This document shows positions 1 through 8,736 of a stretch of DNA of 11,272 nucleotides, one piece after another. Position numbers and translations under genes: made by a program. The stretch comes from REEB95 sp035648735 (lineage in GTDB: Bacteria > Pseudomonadota > Alphaproteobacteria > ATCC43930 > CGMCC-115725). The stretch's first letter is position 1, and every line of letters begins with the position of its first letter. The notes under the pieces were generated by a model. It had not been told where the DNA came from, did no database searches, and worked only from the letters and a program-made list of their open reading frames with translations. The stretch covers positions 1 through 11,272 of the forward strand of contig DASRKX010000065.1 of the NCBI GenBank assembly GCA_035648735.1, read 5' to 3'.

Positions 1-533
1 ACACCCTCGAAGACGTCGACGATGGTGACGTCGCGGCCCTGAAAGCGGCCGGGCAGGATCGAGCCGCCATACATGAACACCGCCGGCACGTTGAGGCGCA
101 GCATCGCCATCATCAGCCCGGGCAGCGACTTGTCGCAGCCGGCCAGCCCGACCAGCGCATCGTAGCTGTGGCCACGCATGGTGAGCTCGACCGAATCGGC
201 GATGATCTCGCGCGACACCAGCGACGATTTCATCCCGGCATGGCCCATGGCGATGCCGTCGGTGACAGTGATGGTGGTGAATTCGCGCGGCGTGCCGCCG
301 GCGGCGGCGACACCCTTCTTCACCGCCTGGGCCTGGCGCGCCAGCGTGATGTTGCACGGCGCCGCCTCGTTCCAGGTGGTGCAGACGCCGACGATGGGCT
401 GAGTCAGCTGCTGCTCGGTCACCCCCATGGCGTAGAACATCGAGCGATGCGGCGCGCGCTCGGGCCCGACGGTGATGTGCCGGCTCGGCAGCTTCGACTT
501 GTCGAACGGTTTTTTGCTTATGCCATCGGGCAT
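1..533 (-). CDS. ilvD: Dihydroxy-acid dehydratase, N-terminal part (gene continues off the left edge)
   Basis: Dihydroxy-acid dehydratase removes water from 2,3-dihydroxy acids to give the 2-keto acid precursors of valine, leucine and isoleucine, in the cytoplasm, using an Fe-S cluster and Mg2+. Only the first 177 codons are in the window; the frame is still open at base 3. Family marks seen: TTWNEAAPCN, where Cys60 is a predicted cluster ligand; TVTDGIAMGHAGMKSSL (about residues 89-105), with Asp92 and Lys102 in the usual metal-binding positions; and LAGCDKSLPG, with Cys133 a second predicted cluster ligand. The start at 533 is supported by an AGGAG Shine-Dalgarno sequence 8 bases upstream (542-546). 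The gene lies 58 bases after greB on the same strand, so it may be co-transcribed with it or have its own promoter in that gap. The third cluster cysteine and the C-terminal domain are outside the window. The related Edd dehydratase is less likely given the PCN and AGCDKS contexts. Confidence 0.96.
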   Translation of the reverse strand, partial: MPDGISKKPFDKSKLPSRHITVGPERAPHRSMFYAMGVTEQQLTQPIVGVCTTWNEAAPCNITLARQAQAVKKGVAAAGGTPREFTTITVTDGIAMGHAGMKSSLVSREIIADSVELTMRGHSYDALVGLAGCDKSLPGLMMAMLRLNVPAVFMYGGSILPGRFQGRDVTIVDVFEG

Positions 534-591
534 GACGGACACTCCTGGGCGCGGGCTTGACCCGCACCTTACAAAGCTCCGGCGGCGCTTG

Positions 592-1158
592 CTAGGCCTT
601 CCCCGGATAGCTGATGGCGACAATTTCGATGGCTTCGGCGCCGCGCGGGCTGCGCAGCTCGACCACGTCGCCGACCCGTGCCTTGAGAAGTGCCTTGGCA
701 ATGGGCGAGATCCAGCTCACCTGTCCCTGATCGGCGTCGGCCTCGTCGATGCCGAGGATGGTGACGGTGTGCTCCTGGGCGTCGGGCGTCGCATAGGTGA
801 CGGTGGCGCCGAAGAACACTTGGTCGTGATTCTTCTGCGCCGCCGGATCGACCGGTGCCGCGATCTCCATCCGCTTGGTCAGGAACCGGATGCGGGAATC
901 GATCTCGCGCAGCCGCCTCTTGCCGTAGATATAGTCGCCGTTCTCGGAGCGGTCGCCGTTCCCCGCCGCCCAGGACACGGTCTCGACCACCTTCGGCCGC
1001 TCCACCGAGACGAGCGATTTCAGCTCGTCCTTCAGGCGCTGCAGCCCGGCCGGCGTGATGTAGTTCTTGGCGCCGGCGGGCAGCGCCGGAGCGGATTCGG
1101 CCTCGGGCTCCAGCTCTTCGGGGCCACCATCGTCTTCCTTGGTGAACGCCTTGCTCAT
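592..1158 (-). CDS. greB: Transcription elongation factor GreB
   Basis: GreB enters the RNA polymerase secondary channel and stimulates cleavage of backtracked transcripts so that stalled complexes resume. The 188-residue product has an N-terminal coiled coil (about 36-100) and a C-terminal FKBP-like domain (about 115-186). The coil tip reads GDRSENGDY, carrying the two acidic residues (Asp69, Glu72) that position the catalytic Mg2+ in Gre factors. The block RRLREIDSRIRFLTKRME matches GreB better than GreA. The C-terminal part has VFFGATV and SPIAKALLKARVGD, both typical. An odd point is an acidic, Pro/Ala-rich extension of about 32 residues before the usual start (YITPAGLQRLK), making the protein about 30 residues longer than E. 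coli GreB. No strong ribosome binding site precedes the start at 1158, so a later start cannot be excluded, but no other ATG lies before the conserved region. It sits between the GYD gene (51-base gap) and ilvD on the same strand. Confidence 0.95.
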   Translation of the reverse strand: MSKAFTKEDDGGPEELEPEAESAPALPAGAKNYITPAGLQRLKDELKSLVSVERPKVVETVSWAAGNGDRSENGDYIYGKRRLREIDSRIRFLTKRMEIAAPVDPAAQKNHDQVFFGATVTYATPDAQEHTVTILGIDEADADQGQVSWISPIAKALLKARVGDVVELRSPRGAEAIEIVAISYPGKA

Positions 1159-1209
1159 GCGCCGATCTTGCCACCGGCCGCGCCGAGGACCAAGGCCGGC
1201 ATATGACGT

Positions 1210-1530
1210 TCAGCGCCCCGGCGGCCGATAGGTCACCGATTTGCTGATCGCCGCATCCATCTCGTCGACAGTCAGCAGCGGCGTGAGGCTCAGCTGCGCC
1301 ATGCCGGCGGCATTGACGGCGAGCGAAAACGCGGCAGCGGCGGCCGGATTGGGAATATCCACGATCGAAATCACGTCGTCCGCGCCGAACGCGAAATAGA
1401 ACGCCTCGAGCTTGCCGCCGTCGGATTCGATCAACTTCGCCACCGCCGCGCGGCGGCCCGACGCCTTGTCCTTCATCAGCCCTTTGACGCCATCCGGGGT
1501 ATAGGAAACCCGCACGAGATATTTTGCCAT
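1210..1530 (-). CDS. GYD domain protein
   Basis: This encodes a small soluble protein of 106 residues that I assign to the GYD domain family, named after a short conserved motif; its members form compact alpha/beta (ferredoxin-like) folds and have no established biochemical role that I know of. Visible marks are the opening MAKYLVRVSYTPDGVKGLM, the block GKLEAFYFAFGADDVISIVDIP (residues 39-60), where FGADD stands in the place of the name-giving motif, and the end SLTPLLTVDEMDAA. There is no signal peptide or membrane segment. An in-frame ATG exists 45 bases further upstream (1575), but the start at 1530 is preferred because a GGGGGA Shine-Dalgarno sequence lies 6 bases before it (1537-1542) and the family consensus begins there. 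It lies between valS (64-base gap) and greB on the same strand, so it is probably in the same transcript; nothing in the sequence ties it to tRNA charging. Confidence 0.85.
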   Translation of the reverse strand: MAKYLVRVSYTPDGVKGLMKDKASGRRAAVAKLIESDGGKLEAFYFAFGADDVISIVDIPNPAAAAAFSLAVNAAGMAQLSLTPLLTVDEMDAAISKSVTYRPPGR

Positions 1531-1594
1531 CGCTGCTCCCCCTTTGCTGGTTTGGAACGTCACGCAGAATAGCACTTCGCCCGTATCGGCCGTA

Positions 1595-4246
<2,652 letters not shown>

Positions 4247-4263
4247 CCGCCCGTTTTAGGCGG
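4247..4263 (-). promoter_or_regulatory. Short inverted repeat abutting the valS start
   Basis: On the transcribed strand CCGCC (from 4263) and GGCGG (ending at 4247) can pair as a 5-bp stem around a 7-base loop. The 3' arm is the only G-rich stretch in front of the valS ATG, so the stem would hide the ribosome binding site. It may be chance in GC-rich DNA. Confidence 0.25.
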
Positions 4264-4292
4264 GCCGGCGCGTCACGGCAAGCCCGCCACCG

Positions 4293-4832
4293 TCAGCGGT
4301 CGCGCGCTTCCCGAGCCAGGCGGGCGATTTCCTCGCGCACGACACGCTCGATCAGGCCGGGAAGATTGCCGTCGAGCCAGGATTTGAGCAGCGGCTTCAG
4401 CAGCTCGCGGGTGATGTCCTCGATCGCCTGGTCGCCGGCCGGCGACGGCTCGCTCGTCGCTTGCCGCGGCAGGTCGCGGGCGAAGGCGGCCAGCGCCGCC
4501 ACCGAGGCCGCTTCCGCGGTCTCCGAGATCAGCCGGTCGGTTTCCGGCGCCGCGGGCGCCGCGCGCATCGCCTCGACAACGGGCGGCGCCGGATCGGCGC
4601 GCGGCGGTGCGGGCGTGAAATAGCTGGCCGGGGCTTCGGTCACCGGCCGGCGGCTGGCGATCGAGACGACGGAGCCGTCCGCCTCGACCCGGTCGGTCAA
4701 TTCGAGAATATCCTGGCCTTCGGCCGGGGCATTCGAAGAGGGCGCGGCTTCCGCGTCCTCGGCGATGATGCGGCGGATGGAGGCGAGAATCTCCTCCATC
4801 GACGGTTCATCCTGGCGTCTCACATCGGACAT
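4293..4832 (-). CDS. popZ: PopZ-like polar organising protein (DUF2497)
   Basis: PopZ forms a polymer at the cell pole that, in Caulobacter, anchors the chromosome origin through ParB and gathers cell-cycle regulators. The 179-residue product has the family plan: a short N-terminal helix with PSMEEILASIRRIIAED (residues 10-26), the client-binding region; an acidic, Pro/Ala/Glu-rich disordered linker (about 28-130); and a C-terminal helical oligomerisation module (about 134-177) containing ITRELLKPLLKSWLDGNLPG. There is no signal peptide or membrane segment, and the length is close to the Caulobacter protein (about 177). The start at 4832 is supported by GAGG at 4838-4841 and by the usual MSD opening. 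It lies between tolC and valS on the same strand, with a 147-base upstream gap that carries two DnaA-box-like sites. The family assignment is firm; a polar role in this organism is inferred from homology. Confidence 0.93.
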   Translation of the reverse strand: MSDVRRQDEPSMEEILASIRRIIAEDAEAAPSSNAPAEGQDILELTDRVEADGSVVSIASRRPVTEAPASYFTPAPPRADPAPPVVEAMRAAPAAPETDRLISETAEAASVAALAAFARDLPRQATSEPSPAGDQAIEDITRELLKPLLKSWLDGNLPGLIERVVREEIARLAREARDR

Positions 4833-4875
4833 GACGGCCTCGCACGTTTATCTTTGTGAACTTCGCACATCGCGG

Positions 4876-4884
4876 TTATCCCCA
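4876..4884 (+). promoter_or_regulatory. DnaA-box-like site, one mismatch
   Basis: The 9-mer TTATCCCCA differs from the DnaA consensus TTATCCACA at one position (A to C at base 7). It lies 44 bases upstream of the popZ start and in the same orientation as the perfect box at 4969-4977. Binding is inferred from sequence alone. Confidence 0.35.
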
Positions 4885-4928
4885 GCCGGTCGCCGGGTAG
4901 CCGCTATGTATGGTAGGACGACCCCGAG

Positions 4929-4966
4929 AAAAAAGCTAGCTCTTGCGCACCGGCCCGACGCGCCGG
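4929..4966 (-). terminator. Weak possible terminator after tolC
   Basis: Reading leftward, CCGGC and GCCGG (4966-4962 and 4954-4950) form a 5-bp stem with a 7-base loop. A run of six T follows (4934-4929), but about 15 bases after the stem. The distance is too great for a standard intrinsic terminator, so it may only attenuate read-through from tolC into popZ. Confidence 0.2.
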
Positions 4967-4968
4967 AC

Positions 4969-4977
4969 TTATCCACA
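4969..4977 (+). promoter_or_regulatory. DnaA box, perfect consensus
   Basis: The 9-mer TTATCCACA is an exact match to the strong DnaA-binding consensus. It lies between the tolC stop codon (2 bases away) and the popZ promoter region, about 137 bases upstream of the popZ ATG. I saw no other exact copy in the window. It could be a regulatory site for popZ or a chance match. Confidence 0.5.
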
Positions 4978-4979
4978 GG

Positions 4980-6347
4980 CTAGCGGTCGGGGCCGAAGCC
5001 GAGCCATTTGTCGCGCACCGCCTTGTAGTAGCGCTCGACGTCGTAGAGATCGACCGGCAGCTTGAGGTCGATCGCGGTCAGGCGGCCCACCTGCTGCGCC
5101 AGGTTGAATTCGGCCACCGCCAGATCGTGCTGCGCGCGCACCAGATTGGTGCGATCGAGGAACAATTCCTGCTCGGCGTTCAGCACGTCGATCAGCGTCC
5201 GCGTGCCGGCGCGCTGCTGCGCCTGCAGGCCTTCATAGGCGACCTCGTCGGCGCGGATCGCCGTCTCGTTCGAGGCGATGTTGGCGCGCTGCGCCTGGAT
5301 CGTCTCCCAGGCGGCGGTCGCGCCCTGCACCGCAAAACGCCGCGCATCGTCGGTCAGGCCCTGGCTCTGGCCGAGCTTCTGCTTCGCCTGGCGCGACTGC
5401 GAATAGATCGTGCCGGCTTCGTAGAGCGGCATGGAGACCTGCGCCTGAATCAGCGAATAAGTCTCCTCGTGCTTGGCCAGGAAGTTCGGATCGTCGAGGC
5501 GGCTGACCTGGCCGACCAAATTGACGCTCGGCAGCAGCTGCGCCTCGGTCGCGGTGATGAGATCGCGCGAGGCCTCCTCGGTGAACAGGGCGGAAACCAC
5601 GTTCGGGTTCTCGGTCGCGGCGAGCGCCAGCGCCGCCTCGCGTGTCGCCGGAATCCGCGGCCGCACGCTCGGCGCGGCGAGCGTGCCGGGCGGATGGCCG
5701 ACGAAGCGCGCGTAATTGGCGCGGTCGGTCTGCAGCACGCCCTCGTCCTGCTGGCGCAAGGCGGTCGCCGCCGCGAGCCGCGCCTCGGCCTGGGCCACGT
5801 CGGTGCGCGCCACCAGGCCCGACGAGAATTGCGCCCGGGTCTGGTCGAGGGTCCGCTGCAGCAGCGTCTCGCTGTTGCGGTCGAGCTCGACCACCGCCTG
5901 GTCGCGCACCACGTCGAAATAGGCGCCGACGACGCTGAACAGAATGGCACCCTCGACCGCGACCAGATGCGCGCGCTCGGCCTTGACCGTGTTCTCGGCC
6001 TGGGCCGTCTTGGCGACGGTCTGGCCGCCCTGATAGAGCGGCTGGATCAGCGTGACGCCCGCGCTGCGCGGATCGGTCAGGCCATGCGCCGCGAGCGTCG
6101 CGGTCGCCGGCGTGGCCTCGAACCGCTCGCGCCCCGCGGCGGCGTTGAGCTGCACCGTCGGGCGCCAGCCCGACAGCGCCTGGTTCACGCCTTCGTCGGT
6201 GGCGCGCAGATTGGCGCGCTCGGCCTGGAGCTGCGGATTGTCGTTGTAGGCGTCGGCGAGCGCGGCTTCGAGCGTTTCGGCGCGCGCCGACGGCGCGGCG
6301 AGCATCCCCGACGCCGCGAGCAGGATGAGCGCGGGCACGCGGCGCAT
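4980..6347 (-). CDS. tolC: TolC family outer membrane efflux/secretion channel
   Basis: TolC proteins are trimeric outer-membrane channels with a long periplasmic helical tunnel; they serve RND or ABC efflux pumps and type I secretion systems. The 455-residue product starts with a signal peptide (MRRVPALILLAASGML then AAPSARA, predicted cut after residue 23). Two helical repeats follow, as in the family: the first opens with TLEAALADAYNDNPQL, the second lies in the C-terminal half and ends near LAVAEFNLAQQVGRL. Residues such as GTRTLIDVLNAEQELF, in the last third, are characteristic. The start at 6347 is preferred over an upstream ATG at 6410 because it gives a normal signal peptide and lies 7 bases after the methyltransferase stop, whose TAG is part of the TAGG ribosome binding sequence, suggesting coupled translation. 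No pump or adaptor gene is in the window, so its export partner is unknown. Confidence 0.95.
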   Translation of the reverse strand: MRRVPALILLAASGMLAAPSARAETLEAALADAYNDNPQLQAERANLRATDEGVNQALSGWRPTVQLNAAAGRERFEATPATATLAAHGLTDPRSAGVTLIQPLYQGGQTVAKTAQAENTVKAERAHLVAVEGAILFSVVGAYFDVVRDQAVVELDRNSETLLQRTLDQTRAQFSSGLVARTDVAQAEARLAAATALRQQDEGVLQTDRANYARFVGHPPGTLAAPSVRPRIPATREAALALAATENPNVVSALFTEEASRDLITATEAQLLPSVNLVGQVSRLDDPNFLAKHEETYSLIQAQVSMPLYEAGTIYSQSRQAKQKLGQSQGLTDDARRFAVQGATAAWETIQAQRANIASNETAIRADEVAYEGLQAQQRAGTRTLIDVLNAEQELFLDRTNLVRAQHDLAVAEFNLAQQVGRLTAIDLKLPVDLYDVERYYKAVRDKWLGFGPDR

Positions 6348-6354
6348 GCGGCGC

Positions 6355-7020
6355 CTAGAAGGCGAAGCTCGGTGCGGGAGCGAAGCCGGGCAGATACGGC
6401 GTGCCGGCATCGAACGCCGGGCGGCGCGACAGCGTGGCGCCGACGCGGGTCATGATCTCGCCCTGGCCCATCGGCTCTCCGCCGGGACGATAGACCGCCA
6501 TGAGCCGGCCGCCGTCGAGGAGCTGCGCCTGGATCGCCGCCGGGATCTGCGCAACCGCGCCGGCGATAAAGATGACGTCGTAGGGCGCGCGCGCGGCGTG
6601 GCCGCGTTCGAGCGGCCCCTCGACGAACTCGACATTGCCGGCGCCGAGCGCGCGCAAATTCGTGCGCGCCATGGCCGCCAGCTCGCCATCGGATTCGAGC
6701 GCCACGACGGTCCGGGCGAGGCGCGACAGGAGCGCCGCGCCGTAGCCGGTGCCGGCGCCGATCTCGAGCACGCGGTCGCCGGGCCGGATCGCCGCGAGCT
6801 GGATCAGCCGCGCCATGACCATCGGCTCCATCAGATAGCGACCGGCCTTGAGCCGGATGTCGTCGTCGATATAGGCGATGCCCGACAGCGCGGGCGGCAC
6901 GAAGCCTTCGCGCGGCACCGCCAGGAAGCCGGCGAGCAGCTCCGGGTCGGTGACCTTGTTGGGGCGCAACTGGCTTTCGACCATCGAAAGGCGCGCGGCG
7001 GTGTAATCGATTGGGGGCAT
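6355..7020 (-). CDS. PCMT-family (protein-L-isoaspartate O-methyltransferase-like) methyltransferase
   Basis: The 221-residue product has the Rossmann fold of the isoaspartyl methyltransferase family, which uses S-adenosylmethionine to repair damaged Asp/Asn residues. SAM motif I is clear (RVLEIGAGTGYGAALL, residues 83-98), with an acidic residue at the end of strand 2 (VVALESD) and the family N-terminus (AARLSMVESQLRPNKVTDP). However, the substrate loop, TISQP in E. coli Pcm with the catalytic serine, reads YLMEP here (residues 62-66), so true isoaspartate repair is doubtful and I give no pcm symbol. The start at 7020 fits the family; the frame stays open upstream to 7212, and an ATG at 7053 is possible, but neither start has a good ribosome binding site. 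It ends 7 bases before tolC, so the two are probably one operon. A signature for the real substrate is not visible. Confidence 0.85.
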   Translation of the reverse strand: MPPIDYTAARLSMVESQLRPNKVTDPELLAGFLAVPREGFVPPALSGIAYIDDDIRLKAGRYLMEPMVMARLIQLAAIRPGDRVLEIGAGTGYGAALLSRLARTVVALESDGELAAMARTNLRALGAGNVEFVEGPLERGHAARAPYDVIFIAGAVAQIPAAIQAQLLDGGRLMAVYRPGGEPMGQGEIMTRVGATLSRRPAFDAGTPYLPGFAPAPSFAF

Positions 7021-7087
7021 TGGGGGGAAGAATGCCTTAAGAAGCTGCGGCATATTAGATATAGGCTGCGGCGGCGACAATCCTCCA

Positions 7088-7116
7088 TTGCCTGTTTCGG
7101 CGGGGAAACCTATATC
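7088..7116 (+). promoter_or_regulatory. Promoter of tRNA-Cys
   Basis: TTGCCT (7088-7093) and TATATC (7111-7116) are separated by 17 bases, a good sigma-70-type pair. The predicted transcription start, near 7123, is a few bases before the mature tRNA. Confidence 0.6.
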
Positions 7117-7127
7117 CTCCCGCCATT

Positions 7128-7201
7128 GGCCGGATGGCAGAGTGGCTATGCAGAGGACTGCAAATCCTCGTACAGCGGTTCGATTCCGCTTCCGGCCTCC
7201 A
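7128..7201 (+). tRNA. tRNA-Cys (anticodon GCA)
   Basis: A full cloverleaf of 74 bases with an encoded CCA end. The acceptor stem is GGCCGGA (7128-7134) paired with TCCGGCC (7191-7197). The anticodon stem is GAGGA/TCCTC around loop CTGCAAA, with anticodon GCA at 7160-7162. The T stem is AGCGG/CCGCT around TTCGATT. The discriminator base is T (7198), the identity base expected for tRNA-Cys. It reads UGC and UGU codons. It diverges from the leftward methyltransferase gene. Confidence 0.97.
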
Positions 7202-7233
7202 CCTCGAGGCACCGGCCTCGACGCGGGTCCGGC

Positions 7234-7264
7234 TTGAAAACGTTAACCGGCCTTGTGTTATGTT
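7234..7264 (+). promoter_or_regulatory. Possible promoter of tRNA-Asn
   Basis: TTGAAA (7234-7239) is a good -35 hexamer; TATGTT (7259-7264) or the overlapping TTATGT (7258-7263) could be the -10, at a spacing of 19 or 18 bases. It lies in the 74-base spacer between the two tRNAs, so the second tRNA need not depend on read-through from the first. Confidence 0.4.
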
Positions 7265-7275
7265 GCCGGCCCTAT

Positions 7276-7350
7276 TCGGGGGTAGCTCAGCGGTAGAGCA
7301 ATCGGCTGTTAACCGATCGGTCGTCGGTTCGATCCCGACCCCCCGAGCCA
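7276..7350 (+). tRNA. tRNA-Asn (anticodon GTT)
   Basis: A full cloverleaf of 75 bases with an encoded CCA end (7348-7350). The acceptor stem TCGGGGG (7276-7282) pairs perfectly with CCCCCGA. The D stem is GCTC/GAGC. The anticodon stem is ATCGG/CCGAT around loop CTGTTAA, with anticodon GTT at 7308-7310. The T stem is GTCGG/CCGAC around TTCGATC. The discriminator is G, as expected for tRNA-Asn. It is the gene next to the AT-richer accessory segment, a usual position for integrated elements. Confidence 0.97.
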
Positions 7351-7355
7351 GCATG

Positions 7356-7386
7356 AAAAGGGCGGACCTTCACGGTCCGCCCTTTT
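7356..7386 (+). terminator. Strong intrinsic terminator after the tRNAs, probably bidirectional
   Basis: A perfect 13-bp stem: AAAAGGGCGGACC (7356-7368) pairs with GGTCCGCCCTTTT (7374-7386) around the 5-base loop TTCAC. The T-run closes rightward tRNA transcription 6 bases after the tRNA-Asn CCA. The A-run on the other side gives a T-run on the minus strand, so it can also stop leftward transcripts from the membrane-protein gene that ends at 7493. Confidence 0.85.
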
Positions 7387-7396
7387 GCTTTGCGCG

Positions 7397-7492
7397 GATT
7401 ATATCCCGTCGTTCAAAGATACCGCGCGAAACCCTGTCAACGATGAGGGACGGGATGCCTATGCCCTTTTCTACAATAAGCGCGATCAGTAA
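7397..7492 (+). pseudogene. Possible C-terminal remnant of an unknown gene
   Basis: A 31-codon reading frame with a protein-like, mixed composition (begins DYIPSFKDTARNPVND, ends LFYNKRDQ) runs to a TAA stop at 7490-7492, directly next to the stop codon of the leftward gene at 7493. It has no ATG or GTG start after the terminator at 7356-7386, so it cannot be an intact gene in this position. It may be the tail of a gene lost when the accessory segment was inserted, or an open frame by chance. I do not recognise the sequence. Confidence 0.2.
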
Positions 7493-7942
7493 CTAATTTT
7501 GTAATGCATTCGCGATGTAGATAGCACCGAAGAGAAACGCACCATACGAACTTACCGTGATCAAAACCATAATAGTCGCAGCACTTCTCTTGGCCCATTT
7601 TAAGCGATTGGATGGGCCCTCTCCTCGTTTGTTCATTTGATCGAGAATGAGAACTTCCCGGCGAGTCACTAGCGACTGGTAGACATACGCCACAATCGCA
7701 CCGATGACCGCGAAACCAAGCCCATATACAAACGCGTGGGCGTTGATAAGAACGTTCATCGCCGTTTGGCGATCTTCTTTCCACAGCTGTCCTGACAACG
7801 CGAGCAATGCCACGAGTGAGCCAGCATTGACGAGAATTGCACTTTTTAGCAGTGTGATTCCTATATCAACCGCCGCTCTATCACTGTGGCGAACCTGTTC
7901 CCAACGGGCTTGTACTTCTTCACGGTGTGCTTGATCGCTCAT
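7493..7942 (-). CDS. Unrecognised small membrane protein, three predicted helices
   Basis: I do not recognise this 149-residue protein. It has a charged N-terminal segment (1-28) without a signal peptide, then three hydrophobic stretches at about 33-51, 69-91 and 120-145, with a basic loop (KRGEGPSNRLKWAKR) before the third. The first helix holds VNAGSLVALLAL (residues 38-49), close to LNGGALIALPPF in the membrane protein at 8853-9392, so the two may be distant relatives. The start at 7942 is secure: a GGAGG Shine-Dalgarno (7947-7951) lies 4 bases upstream. It diverges from the 205-residue gene with an 81-base gap that could hold both promoters, and its transcript probably ends at the terminator at 7356-7386. 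Its codons are visibly AT-richer than the core genes, which suggests acquisition from elsewhere. No enzymatic motif is visible; a role as an inner-membrane partner or effector is only a guess. Confidence 0.8.
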   Translation of the reverse strand: MSDQAHREEVQARWEQVRHSDRAAVDIGITLLKSAILVNAGSLVALLALSGQLWKEDRQTAMNVLINAHAFVYGLGFAVIGAIVAYVYQSLVTRREVLILDQMNKRGEGPSNRLKWAKRSAATIMVLITVSSYGAFLFGAIYIANALQN

Positions 7943-7946
7943 TAAT

Positions 7947-7951
7947 CCTCC
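7947..7951 (-). promoter_or_regulatory. Ribosome binding site of the 149-residue membrane protein
   Basis: GGAGG on the minus strand, 4 bases before the ATG at 7942. It is the best Shine-Dalgarno match in the accessory segment and fixes the start. Confidence 0.75.
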
Positions 7952-7987
7952 AATTGTGCTTCAGGTCGAGCGCCAACGCGTTATCGA

Positions 7988-8003
7988 CCGGCGGCCCCAC
8001 CGG
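7988..8003. repeat. Short inverted repeat between divergent genes
   Basis: CCGG at 7988-7991 and CCGG at 8000-8003 flank a centre that extends pairing to 6-7 bp if one G-T pair is allowed. A second, looser pair (GGTCGA and TCGACC) spans about 7963-7988. They lie in the 81-base gap shared by the two divergent accessory genes and could be an operator, but the match is short and the local GC content makes chance pairing likely. Confidence 0.2.
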
Positions 8004-8023
8004 GTAATCGTAGATTCTGATGA

Positions 8024-8641
8024 ATGCGTAAACATCTTCAATGTGAAGCGGACGGAAAGGTAGCGAACATCGCGTGGCTCAGTTTTCAGCCCGACGGCTC
8101 GGTATCGTTTGGGCTTCACGACAACACGTTCATTTCGCCCCAATTCAAAGGTCGGCGTGGCGTGTGGAGTGCGTTCAACAGGCGAGAGACACAATACTTA
8201 ATTCAGTCGTCTCCCGCTGCACTGGAACAGGTGCGCAATCCCCACTTCACATATCACCCACCGGGCACGTTTCGGCTGAAGACCAAATATGCTGTGACGC
8301 TTTTCGAAGGAATCGCGCTTGTGTCACTCGTTCTGAGGCAAGACGGTGAGCTATGTTGGATCAGAGCAATCTCAAAGCCGATCCATGAGTTGCTAGCCAA
8401 GCCGCACAATTCGACGCGAGCTGACGGAATCGATTCCGAGAATTGGCGTTTATCCGTGCCTCATGTCTTCGGCTCCATAATGATAGCGGTTGATCTTTTC
8501 CCGCTTGGAACTAGGTATGCTAGACCACCAATTAAAAATGGGCTCGTCCGGGAGATTGAATGGCACAACGTCTCCGTGCGCATGATGGCTCAGTTGGGGC
8601 CGCCGCAAATAGGAACTCTTTCGTGGTTTCATTCAGCGTAA
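8024..8641 (+). CDS. Unrecognised 205-residue protein
   Basis: I do not recognise this protein. It looks soluble: no signal peptide, and the one hydrophobic stretch (YAVTLFEGIALVSLVL, 89-104) is short and reads like buried beta strands. Much of it alternates hydrophobic and polar residues, as in a beta-rich fold. Two similar short segments stand out: LSFQPDGSVSFG (19-30) and FTYHPPGTFRLK (75-86), both aromatic-x-x-x-P-x-G-x-aromatic/aliphatic turns, suggesting an internal duplication. Trp and His are frequent (WLSF, WSAF, CWIR, WRLS, EWHN, WFHS). An in-frame TGA directly precedes the ATG at 8024, so the start cannot lie further upstream; the ribosome binding site is weak. It diverges from the 149-residue membrane protein and is followed, 211 bases on, by a second membrane protein on the same strand. 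Its base composition is lower in GC than the core genes. Confidence is for a real gene, not for a function. Confidence 0.72.
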   Translation: MRKHLQCEADGKVANIAWLSFQPDGSVSFGLHDNTFISPQFKGRRGVWSAFNRRETQYLIQSSPAALEQVRNPHFTYHPPGTFRLKTKYAVTLFEGIALVSLVLRQDGELCWIRAISKPIHELLAKPHNSTRADGIDSENWRLSVPHVFGSIMIAVDLFPLGTRYARPPIKNGLVREIEWHNVSVRMMAQLGPPQIGTLSWFHSA

Positions 8642-8736
8642 AGACGTTGCTGACGATACCATCCGAAGATCGAGCGCTCCCTAAAGCCCACGAGGTGACG
8701 ACGATTCGACATTGGGGGCCGAGGACGCTTTAAGCG

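Noticed and set aside
5127..6455. A 442-codon open frame on the plus strand opposite tolC
   Set aside because: Same reason: antisense shadow of a well-supported gene, with biased Arg/Leu/Gly composition and no recognisable domain.
7021..7212. Upstream extension of the methyltransferase frame through the tRNA-Cys gene
   Set aside because: It would encode tRNA antisense sequence with no family similarity; the PCMT-family N-terminus begins at 7020.
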